Source: Sulfurihydrogenibium subterraneum DSM 15120
Lineage (GTDB): Bacteria; Aquificota; Aquificia; Aquificales; Hydrogenothermaceae
Assembly: GCF_000619805.1 (NCBI RefSeq)
Contig: NZ_JHUV01000008.1
Coordinates: forward strand, 310,001 to 374,000
Length of the DNA: 64,000 nt
Reading direction: 5' to 3'
Of this stretch, positions 34,380 to 41,957 are shown in pieces. A program made the translations under genes and the position numbers. A model generated the notes under the pieces. It made no database searches, had not been told where the DNA came from, and saw nothing but the letters and a program-made list of their open reading frames with translations. Position 1 is the first letter of the stretch. Every line of letters begins with the position of its first letter.

Positions 34380-36116
34380 ATGCAGGATAATCCACAGCAA
34401 AAAAGAGTTTTTCTCGTTCTTAGAAAAATGGTTGATGAAGGAATTATCCCTTTAGAAAAAGTCCGAGGGAATCCAAACATTAATCCCAAGAAAACATTTA
34501 CTGAGGTTCTTGAATATATAATTAAAAATAATATAGCAGATGAGAACAAAATAAAAGAATTTTTTATAAAATTTCTTGGCTATAAACCTTTTGATCTTAA
34601 AGTTCACCAAATTAATATAAGCAGGGATGTTTTAGAAAAGGTATCTCCTTCTTTTATGGAAAAAAATAAAGTTGTACCGTTTAGTATGGAAAATAACATC
34701 TTAAAAGTAGCTGTTTTAAATCCAACAGATAAAGAAGCTATAAACCAAATAAAATTTTTTACGGGTGCCAAATTCATAGACGCATACGTAGCAACTCTAA
34801 GCGAAATTGAAAATCTATATAAAAGTATAATCCCATTACTTCCTGCTAAAAAAATGATAGAAGATATATCTCTTGATGTTGAAGTTAGTGAAGAACAAGA
34901 GAAAAATGAGCAAAATTTAGAAAATATCCTTTCTGAAGCAGAAGAAAGTCCTATAGTTAAACTTTCAAGAGCTATTATAGTTGATGCAATTAATTCTGGA
35001 GCTTCTGATATTCACATAGAACCGATGGAAAAGCTACTTAGGGTCAGATATAGAGTTGACGGTATTTTAAGAACTGTTAAAGAGTTTCCTCCCAGCATAA
35101 AAGATGCCTTAGCTGCCAGATATAAGATAATGTCAAACCTAGATATAGCTGAAAAAAGATTACCTCAAGATGGAAGGATAAGGATAGTTATAAACAGGAA
35201 AAAATACGATTTAAGGGTTTCTATACTTCCCACTGTTTACGGCGAAAAAATCGTTATGAGGATACAGGATGCAGAGAGTTATCTAAATGTAAAATTAGAA
35301 GATTTAGGTTTTGAGGAAGATGATTTAAAAATATTTAGAGAAGGTATTTACTCTCCATGGGGTATGGTTCTTGTCACAGGTCCAACAGGTTCAGGTAAAA
35401 CAACTACTCTCTACTCTGCGCTAATGGAGAGGAATAAAGACGATGTAAACATTATGACTGCAGAAGACCCAGTCGAGGTATCTATCTTCGGCATAAATCA
35501 AGTTCATGTAAAAGAGGAAATAGGACTTACCTTTGCAGCTGCTCTAAGAGCATTTTTAAGACAAGACCCAGATATTATTCTTGTAGGTGAGATAAGGGAT
35601 AGAGAAACTGCCGAAATAGCTGTAAAAGCAGCATTAACAGGACACTTGGTATTTTCTACCCTTCATACAAACGATGCTCCATCTACCATAACAAGACTTA
35701 TAGACATCGGAGTAGATAGGTTTTTAGTAGCTACGGCTGTTCATACAATCGTAGCACAAAGACTTATAAGAAAGTTATGTAACAACTGTAAACAACCTGC
35801 AAACTTTCCACCAGAAGTATTAAAGAGTTTTGGATTTTCTGACGAAGATATAAAAGAAGGAAGTTTCTTTGTACATAACCCAAAGGGATGTGAAAAGTGC
35901 AACGGAACGGGTTATAAAGGAAGGACTGCCGTACATGAAATTTTAAAGTTAACAGATGATATAAGAAAACTTGTTGTAGAAGGAAAAAGTGCAGATGATA
36001 TTAGGGAAAATGCAATTTCAAAGTGTAATATGAAAACTCTTTATCAGGATGGACTTATAAAAGTAAAAAAAGGGATTACAGATATAACAGAGATAGAAAG
36101 AGTACTTATGAAATAG
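34380..36116 (+). CDS. pilB: type IV pilus assembly ATPase PilB
   Basis: PilB powers pilus extension (or type II secretion) at the inner membrane. It has 578 residues. The N-terminal GspE/MshEN-like domain (residues 1-160) is followed by the ATPase core: SDIHIEPMEKLLRVRYRVDG, LVTGPTGSGKTTTLYSALM (Walker A), the Asp box and ILVGEIRDRETAEIA (Walker B), LVFSTLHTNDAPSTITRL (His box). A tetracysteine zinc site is at CNNCKQ and GCEKCNGTGYKGR. pilT and pilC follow at once. Confidence 0.96.
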   Translation: MQDNPQQKRVFLVLRKMVDEGIIPLEKVRGNPNINPKKTFTEVLEYIIKNNIADENKIKEFFIKFLGYKPFDLKVHQINISRDVLEKVSPSFMEKNKVVPFSMENNILKVAVLNPTDKEAINQIKFFTGAKFIDAYVATLSEIENLYKSIIPLLPAKKMIEDISLDVEVSEEQEKNEQNLENILSEAEESPIVKLSRAIIVDAINSGASDIHIEPMEKLLRVRYRVDGILRTVKEFPPSIKDALAARYKIMSNLDIAEKRLPQDGRIRIVINRKKYDLRVSILPTVYGEKIVMRIQDAESYLNVKLEDLGFEEDDLKIFREGIYSPWGMVLVTGPTGSGKTTTLYSALMERNKDDVNIMTAEDPVEVSIFGINQVHVKEEIGLTFAAALRAFLRQDPDIILVGEIRDRETAEIAVKAALTGHLVFSTLHTNDAPSTITRLIDIGVDRFLVATAVHTIVAQRLIRKLCNNCKQPANFPPEVLKSFGFSDEDIKEGSFFVHNPKGCEKCNGTGYKGRTAVHEILKLTDDIRKLVVEGKSADDIRENAISKCNMKTLYQDGLIKVKKGITDITEIERVLMK

Positions 36117-36125
36117 GAGGAAGAT

Positions 36126-37223
36126 ATGAATGGCGAAGCATCAATAAAAAATATTTCAATAGATGAAATAGCAAAGGAAGCTGTATCGAGAAATGCAACG
36201 GATATTCATATAACGGCAGGTCTTCCCCCTGTAATAAGAGTTGATGGGCGGTTGATACCATTAGCAGGATATTATATGTTAACCCCAAAGGATTCACAAT
36301 CATTAATATATTCCTTTATGAATGAAAAACAAAAAAGGACATTCGAAGATCAAAAAGAACTTGATTTTTCATTTGGAATTAAAGGAGTTGGTAGATTTAG
36401 GGTAAACGTATTTTATCAAAGAGGAACAGTTGCGGCTGCTTTAAGGAGAATTCCATACGAGATAAAACCCATGGAGGAACTTGGATTAATTCCTAAAGTA
36501 AAGGATCTTTGTCATTTTTCTATGGGACTTGTTTTAGTTACAGGACCCACAGGTTCTGGTAAAACAACTACATTAGCTTCTATGATAGATTATATAAATA
36601 CAAACTTTCCATACCACATTATCACAATTGAAGATCCTATCGAATATATTTTTCAACATAAAAAATCTACTGTTGCACAAAGAGAAATAGGAAATGACAC
36701 AGATTCTTTTGCAAGAGCTTTAAAGTATGCTCTCAGGGAAGACCCAGACGTAATTTTAGTTGGTGAGATGAGGGATTTAGAGACTATCAGGGCAGCATTA
36801 ACAGCTGCAGAAACAGGACACCTTGTATTTGGAACGCTCCACACTAACACAGCTGTACAAACTATAAACAGAATAATTAACGTATTTCCAATGGAAGAAC
36901 AAGATCAAGTAAGAACAGAACTTAGTTTTGTATTACAAGGTGTTATATCTCAAAGACTACTACCTAAAATAGGAGGTGGAAGGGTTTTAATTCACGAGGT
37001 TATGATACCTAACACAGCTATAAGAAACCTCATAAGAGAAAACAAAATACATCAAATATACGGATTGATGCAAACAGGTCAAGCGGAAAGTGGAATGCAA
37101 ACAATGAATCAATCTATACTTAAAGCTTTGAAAAACAAGTTAATTACATTAGAAGATGCTTTTAAAATATCCCCCGATCCAGAGGAACTAAAAAGAATGA
37201 TTGCAGTTGCGGGAGTTAAATGA
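36126..37223 (+). CDS. pilT: type IV pilus retraction ATPase PilT
   Basis: PilT powers pilus retraction and twitching. It has 365 residues. ATDIHITAGLPPVIRVDG begins the PAS-like domain; LVTGPTGSGKTTTLASMID is Walker A, DVILVGEMRDLETIRAAL Walker B, GHLVFGTLHTNTAVQTINR the His box. The PilT-specific AIRNLIRENKIHQI (AIRNLIRE) distinguishes it from PilB. Ribosome-binding site TAGGAGG. The stop overlaps the pilC start. Confidence 0.96.
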   Translation: MNGEASIKNISIDEIAKEAVSRNATDIHITAGLPPVIRVDGRLIPLAGYYMLTPKDSQSLIYSFMNEKQKRTFEDQKELDFSFGIKGVGRFRVNVFYQRGTVAAALRRIPYEIKPMEELGLIPKVKDLCHFSMGLVLVTGPTGSGKTTTLASMIDYINTNFPYHIITIEDPIEYIFQHKKSTVAQREIGNDTDSFARALKYALREDPDVILVGEMRDLETIRAALTAAETGHLVFGTLHTNTAVQTINRIINVFPMEEQDQVRTELSFVLQGVISQRLLPKIGGGRVLIHEVMIPNTAIRNLIRENKIHQIYGLMQTGQAESGMQTMNQSILKALKNKLITLEDAFKISPDPEELKRMIAVAGVK

Positions 37224-38440
37224 TGAGATATAAATATTTAGCGAGGGATAAATACGGAATAAAAAGAGAAGGTGAAATAGATGCAGAAAATATTAGTTCT
37301 GCAGAAGATTGGTTAAGGAAACAGGGTTTTGTTGATATTAAATTAAGTGAAAAGTCAACTAAAAGCGAGGCTCAAAAGAAGAAAAAGGATTTAGCCCTAT
37401 TTAAGAAAAAAGTTAAAGAGCAAGATTTAGCCATATTTACAAGGCAGCTTGGAGCTATGATAGGTGCTGGAATTAGTATTGCACAAGCCCTTGAAATACT
37501 CTCGGAACAATTACCAAATCCGACATTAAAAGATTCTATTGCTGCAGTTAAAGATGACGTAATAACAGGGATGTCTATATCAAAAGCCATGGCAAAACAT
37601 CCTAAGGTTTTTCCTCCTTTTTTAGTAAATCTTATAGCTGCAGCAGAAGAGTCTGGTAAATTAGATGAAACCCTAAAAAGAGCAACCATCTATTATGAAA
37701 AAATAGCTGCGATAAAAGGAAAAATAAAAAGTGCTTCTTGGTACCCTACAGCCGTTTTAGTTATTGCAACTATAATAGTACTTGGACTTTTAACTTTTGT
37801 AGTCCCAACATTTGCGCAAATTTATAACAGCTTTGGCGGAGAACTACCATTTTTAACACAATTGCTTATTGACATTAGTAATAATCTAAAAGAGAATATC
37901 TTATTCATTTTAGGCTTCTTAATCATATTCTTTTTAATAAATAGAATATTTTATAAAACTTATCAAGGGAAAAAGTTTTATCATAATCTTTTCCTCAAAA
38001 TTCCTTTAATTGGAAAAATTCTACATAAAGGAGCTTTAGCAAAGTTTGCAAGAACTTTTGCAACATTGATAAGTGGTGGAGTTCCTATTATAAGAGCCGT
38101 AGAAATTGCATCTTCAACAGTTGGGAATACTCTTATTGAAGAATCATTAGAAAAAACAAAAAACGACATTGAAAAAGGAAAACCAATAAATCAATCTCTT
38201 GATAAGAAGTATTTTCCTCCAATGTTCATAGCTATGGCAGCTGTTGGGGAAAATACTGGTAGGTTAGATGAAATGCTTGATACTATCGCTAATTTTTATG
38301 AAGACGAAGTTGATAGGGAAGTTGATGCTTTAATATCTACATTAGAGCCAATGCTAATGGTTGTAATAGGTGGAATCGTTGGATTTATACTAATAGCTCT
38401 ATATCTACCAATATTCAAGTTGGGAGAACTTATTAAGTAA
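37220..38440 (+). CDS. pilC: type IV pilus inner-membrane platform protein PilC
   Basis: PilC is the rotating platform on which pilins assemble. It has 406 residues, with two repeated T2SSF domains: residues ~75-200 (LAIFTRQLGAMIGAGISIAQ; AAAEESGKLDETL) and ~275-400 (FARTFATLISGGVPIIRAVE; AVGENTGRLDEMLD), and three membrane helices. Two ATGs (37220 and 37223) are possible starts. No pilin or prepilin peptidase gene is nearby. Confidence 0.95.
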   Translation: MMRYKYLARDKYGIKREGEIDAENISSAEDWLRKQGFVDIKLSEKSTKSEAQKKKKDLALFKKKVKEQDLAIFTRQLGAMIGAGISIAQALEILSEQLPNPTLKDSIAAVKDDVITGMSISKAMAKHPKVFPPFLVNLIAAAEESGKLDETLKRATIYYEKIAAIKGKIKSASWYPTAVLVIATIIVLGLLTFVVPTFAQIYNSFGGELPFLTQLLIDISNNLKENILFILGFLIIFFLINRIFYKTYQGKKFYHNLFLKIPLIGKILHKGALAKFARTFATLISGGVPIIRAVEIASSTVGNTLIEESLEKTKNDIEKGKPINQSLDKKYFPPMFIAMAAVGENTGRLDEMLDTIANFYEDEVDREVDALISTLEPMLMVVIGGIVGFILIALYLPIFKLGELIK

Positions 38441-38499
38441 TTTATTGAAATAAATTCTGGCATATATTATCATGTTAAAAAATCTAAAACGGTGGTTTG

Positions 38500-39555
38500 T
38501 TGAAAAAAGTTGTAGTTGGACTAAGTGGTGGAGTAGACAGCTCCACCGCTGCATATATTTTAAAGCAGCAAGGATACGAAGTAATAGGTATAACGTTAAA
38601 ACTGTCAGAAGTTGACCAGTGTAGTCTTGATAAACAGGTATGTTGTTCTACAAAAGATATTTTAGATGCAAAAAAAGTGGCTTCTTTTCTTGGTATTTCT
38701 CACTATGTAATAGACTGGCAAGAAATATTTAAAGAAAAAGTTATAGATTACTTTATAAAAGGATACCAATCTGGACTTACACCCAATCCCTGTAGTATAT
38801 GCAACAGAGAAGTAAAAACTGGACTTTTAGCAAAGTATGCAAAGAAAATATTAAAATCTGACTTTTTTGCAACTGGACATTATGTAAAAACTGATTTTTT
38901 AGACGGAGAAAAAGTTATTAAAAGAGGTAAAGACTTATCTAAAGACCAGTCTTACTTTATGGCTCTTGTAGAAAAAGAAGTTATAGATATGCTTATTTTT
39001 CCTTTGGGAAATCTTACAAAAGAGGAAGTTAGAAAAATTGCACGTGAAAATAAAATTCCTGTAAGTCAAAAATCAGAGAGTTTTGAGATATGTTTTACAG
39101 CTGGAAAAACACCAGAAGAGTACTTTAAAAGTATAGGAGTCCCTTTAAAAACTGGTGATATAGTTCACGTATCTGGAAAAATATTAGGGAAACATAAAGG
39201 TTTAGAAGCCTACACTATTGGACAAAGAAAAGGCTTAGGAATTAGATGGAAAGAACCTCTCTATGTTATAGATAAAGACCCTATAAAAAATACAATAATA
39301 GTGGGAGAAAAGGAATATCTTTTAACAGATAGTGCTACAGCAAAAAACTTTAATTTTTTGGTTCCTATACAAAAATGGAAAAACATTACCGTCCAAGGAA
39401 GGTACAGACAAAAACCGATAGAAGTTAAAGAATACTACTTCGACGGAGATACTCTTAAAGTAATATTCAAAGAAAAACAACAAAAGATGGCTCCAGGTCA
39501 GATACTTGCTGTTTATCAAGATGATATTCTCTTAGGCGGTGGAGTTATTACATAA
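38500..39555 (+). CDS. mnmA: tRNA-specific 2-thiouridylase MnmA
   Basis: MnmA thiolates U34 of tRNA-Lys, -Glu and -Gln. It has 351 residues from the TTG at 38500, chosen because GGTGG lies at a proper distance; an adjacent TTG at 38497 is also possible. The PP-loop is VVGLSGGVDSSTAAYIL. Catalytic cysteines are in NPCSICNREVKTG and FEICFTAG; GHYVKTD, KDQSYFMALV and GQRKGLGI are conserved. It is probably the source of the s2U half of mnm5s2U made with MnmE (14920-16263). Confidence 0.96.
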   Translation: MKKVVVGLSGGVDSSTAAYILKQQGYEVIGITLKLSEVDQCSLDKQVCCSTKDILDAKKVASFLGISHYVIDWQEIFKEKVIDYFIKGYQSGLTPNPCSICNREVKTGLLAKYAKKILKSDFFATGHYVKTDFLDGEKVIKRGKDLSKDQSYFMALVEKEVIDMLIFPLGNLTKEEVRKIARENKIPVSQKSESFEICFTAGKTPEEYFKSIGVPLKTGDIVHVSGKILGKHKGLEAYTIGQRKGLGIRWKEPLYVIDKDPIKNTIIVGEKEYLLTDSATAKNFNFLVPIQKWKNITVQGRYRQKPIEVKEYYFDGDTLKVIFKEKQQKMAPGQILAVYQDDILLGGGVIT

Positions 39556-39557
39556 AT

Positions 39558-39573
39558 TGTTCCGTATAGGACA
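39558..39573. repeat. 16-bp dyad, copy 1 of 3 (possible activator site)
   Basis: TGTTCCGTATAGGACA lies 2 bp after the mnmA stop. It is an imperfect inverted repeat and shares TGTTC-N6-GGACA with the two copies downstream. Its centre is about 210 bp before the predicted sigma-54-type start. Confidence 0.6.
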
Positions 39574-39622
39574 TCTTTATACTTTAATTTTTATCCTCTA
39601 AATAAAAAAATTAACATATTTT

Positions 39623-39638
39623 TGTTCCATTTAGGACA
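39623..39638. repeat. 16-bp dyad, copy 2 of 3 (possible activator site)
   Basis: TGTTCCATTTAGGACA differs from copy 1 at three central bases and lies 65 bp after it (start to start). Its centre is about 147 bp before the predicted start. Confidence 0.6.
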
Positions 39639-39644
39639 ACAATC

Positions 39645-39660
39645 TGTTCAGATTTGGACA
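39645..39660. repeat. 16-bp dyad, copy 3 of 3 (possible activator site)
   Basis: TGTTCAGATTTGGACA starts 22 bp after copy 2, about two helical turns, so both would lie on the same DNA face. Its centre is about 125 bp before the predicted start. Confidence 0.58.
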
Positions 39661-39749
39661 TTCATTCACCCTTAAATTTACCTGTAATCTCTATATCAAT
39701 ATATTAATTATATTTTTTATAACTAAATATTAAAATTATGTAAAACATA

Positions 39750-39766
39750 TTGGCATATTTTTTGAT
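39750..39766 (+). promoter_or_regulatory. possible sigma-54 (-24/-12) promoter for the DsrE-porin unit
   Basis: TTGGCATATTTTTTGAT places GG (39752-39753) and GA (39764-39765) 12 bp apart, as in the -24 GG and -12 GC elements. It matches TGGCA...TTG but has GA instead of GC at -12. Transcription would begin near 39777, and the gene's ribosome-binding site GGAGG follows. The rest of the 259-bp gap is AT-rich with no other feature. Confidence 0.45.
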
Positions 39767-39814
39767 TAATAATTTACTTGAATTATAAAAAAAACATTTT
39801 GCAGGAGGTACAAA

Positions 39815-40318
39815 ATGAACAGAAGAAAAATGATTCTGTTATCTTTTCTAAGTTCTATTCCATTATTCAGTAAAAGTAGTTTTTCCCTTCCCTCAGATAT
39901 ATCGCCCACCAGTGTTCAAAAAGACACAGATTTTGCAACCGTTTACCACTGTGATTTTCCTCAAGAAGCTCGATTCAACCAAATGATGAATTATATCACA
40001 AACCAACTTAATTATTTTAATGCCGATCCAACTAAAATCAAAATAATTGTAGTTTGTATAGGTCCAGGAGTAAAGTTTCTAATGAAAACACTACTTAATT
40101 CTCCTTGGGAAAAAGAAGAAATAGACACAAAAAAACACATAAGTAAAGCCAAAGATTTAACCACTTATGGTGTAGAATTCTGGATATGTAACAATACTAT
40201 AAAAAACTTTAATCTAAAGAAAGAAGATTTTCCTGACTTTTGCAAAGTTGTACCTGCTGGAATTGTTGCAATTACAGAATTGCAATCAAAAGGTTTTGCT
40301 TATATAAAAGCCCAATAA
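39815..40318 (+). CDS. secreted DsrE/DsrF-like family protein
   Basis: It has 167 residues. The N-terminus MNRRKMILLSFLSSIPLFS carries a twin arginine before a hydrophobic stretch, so Tat or Sec export is likely. The mature part resembles periplasmic DsrE-like proteins: IKIIVVCIGPGVKFL, VEFWICNNTI, FCKVVPAGIVAITELQSKGFAYIKA. Three Cys are candidates for sulfur handling (in VVCIG, WICNN, DFCKV). DsrE proteins transfer sulfane sulfur in cytoplasmic pathways; the role of the exported branch is not known to me. The porin follows after 26 bp. Confidence 0.78.
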   Translation: MNRRKMILLSFLSSIPLFSKSSFSLPSDISPTSVQKDTDFATVYHCDFPQEARFNQMMNYITNQLNYFNADPTKIKIIVVCIGPGVKFLMKTLLNSPWEKEEIDTKKHISKAKDLTTYGVEFWICNNTIKNFNLKKEDFPDFCKVVPAGIVAITELQSKGFAYIKAQ

Positions 40319-40344
40319 AAAAATAATTGATTAGGAGGATTAGA

Positions 40345-41916
40345 ATGAGAAAAATTGGTTTAAAATCAACAATTATTTTAGGATCGGCTATTTTGGGAAT
40401 TTTTACTCAAGATTCAAGCGCTATGAGACTTACCACTTCAAGTCAAGACACTTATATGGATTTTAACTTACTGACTCAGATTTGGATCAGACATCAAGAT
40501 TTATCTGATGATCAAAACAGAGCGAATTTCATTAACGCCCAAAATAAAGATGATATCTTTATAAGAAGATGGAGATTTAGAGTTTTTGGAAGCGTAAATC
40601 CTTGGTTCAAGGTAAACTTTGTCTTAAGAGAAAACGATACTTCAAGAGATCCTTATGATCAACCTTTTGGTGGTACTCCCTCAAGTAAACAAAGGAGTAA
40701 TAAAGTAGAAATTCATGAATTTGACGCAATCTTCGGCTTGAATAAGTTACTGGAAATAAATAAAACTGTTAGATTTGATGTTCATTTAGGATATCCAAGG
40801 ATACCTTTTGGACGTGAGCAATCAATGAGAGTTTACGACAATATAGATTTAGACAGAACATTTTCTACTTTAAGACTTACTCAGCTTGGTCTTTCGGATG
40901 TTACAGGAAGAAGTACAGGAGGTTATGTACATGTTGGAAAAACTATAGAAAAAGATATCGGCTCTTTCAAGGGATTACATTTAGATTTATTCTTAGGAGC
41001 ATTTACAGGATATTCGTCTACAAAAGCTCCTTGGGAAGAAACACAAACTTCATATCTTTCAACATCAAATGACTCAAATGCTTATTGGAACTGTACATCT
41101 ATTGGAGGTATGTTCAACTGTACTCTAAAACCTCAATATAAAAGCCAATTGAGAGGAAATCCAACTAACAGTCTTTTGTATACTATTAGAGGAACTTTCC
41201 AGATAGGAGATATGGAGGGAAGACCTGAAATCTTTAACTGGTTGTACAGAGAAACTTATTTAGGGAAAAGGAAAGGTTTAACTATTGGTGTTAACTACGG
41301 CTTTCAAAATAAAATATCTCAAGATAGAATAACAGATACTCAAGGTATAGAAGATACTTCTTCTAATGCAAAAGGAACTTTGGGACTAGGTTCTTCACAG
41401 ATTAGAATTCCTTATTTACTTTTACCAAATCCAATTCAAAATCCTCAATTGATTGGAAATAAAGTAGATATGAGATCATACGGAATAGACCTAGGCTTTC
41501 ACTACAAAAATTTATCTTTTAATACAGAATATTTAGAAGTTGATTTTAAAAATGTAGCAGTTGACCCTACTAATCTTGCCAGAAAAGAAACATTTAAAAA
41601 CAAAGGATACTACTTTAAAGCAGGATACATATTCATACCAGAAAATAAAATCAATCTTTTCGAGCCTTATATAAGCTATTCTGTATACAATCCTGACATT
41701 AAAAAAGTAGGTACAAACTATTATGGAGACTTTGTAGTTTTATCATCAACCCAAAATCCAGGTGGAGTAGGTAAAATAAAAACAACAGGAATTGGTTTTA
41801 ATTACTATTATAAAGATGAAAGATTTAGATGGACGTTAGAGTATACTAAAAATAAAGAATCTAATTACGACATTAAAAATGATGCAGTTACTTTAATGTT
41901 CCAATTCATTTTTTAA
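40345..41916 (+). CDS. outer-membrane beta-barrel porin
   Basis: This 523-residue protein has a signal peptide (STIILGSAILGIFTQDSSA) and an extended beta pattern rich in aromatic residues, ending in Phe (VTLMFQFIF), the usual outer-membrane insertion signature. Segments such as IRRWRFRVFGSVNPWFKVNF and AGYIFIPENKINLFEPYISY look like barrel strands of the phosphate-selective porin O/P type. A loop holds two Cys (NCTSIGGMFNC) that may form a disulfide. ATG 40345 has AGGAGG; an in-frame TTG at 40327 is less likely. The substrate is unknown. Confidence 0.8.
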   Translation: MRKIGLKSTIILGSAILGIFTQDSSAMRLTTSSQDTYMDFNLLTQIWIRHQDLSDDQNRANFINAQNKDDIFIRRWRFRVFGSVNPWFKVNFVLRENDTSRDPYDQPFGGTPSSKQRSNKVEIHEFDAIFGLNKLLEINKTVRFDVHLGYPRIPFGREQSMRVYDNIDLDRTFSTLRLTQLGLSDVTGRSTGGYVHVGKTIEKDIGSFKGLHLDLFLGAFTGYSSTKAPWEETQTSYLSTSNDSNAYWNCTSIGGMFNCTLKPQYKSQLRGNPTNSLLYTIRGTFQIGDMEGRPEIFNWLYRETYLGKRKGLTIGVNYGFQNKISQDRITDTQGIEDTSSNAKGTLGLGSSQIRIPYLLLPNPIQNPQLIGNKVDMRSYGIDLGFHYKNLSFNTEYLEVDFKNVAVDPTNLARKETFKNKGYYFKAGYIFIPENKINLFEPYISYSVYNPDIKKVGTNYYGDFVVLSSTQNPGGVGKIKTTGIGFNYYYKDERFRWTLEYTKNKESNYDIKNDAVTLMFQFIF

Positions 41917-41924
41917 ATAAACAT

Positions 41925-41953
41925 AACCCTCTCCTTTTATGGAGAGGGTTTTT
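41925..41953 (+). terminator. terminator after the porin gene
   Basis: A perfect 10-bp stem AACCCTCTCC / GGAGAGGGTT with loop TTTTAT is followed by TTTATC. It lies between convergent genes, 4 bp from the RND stop codon, so it may serve both strands. Confidence 0.85.
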
Positions 41954-41957
41954 ATCT

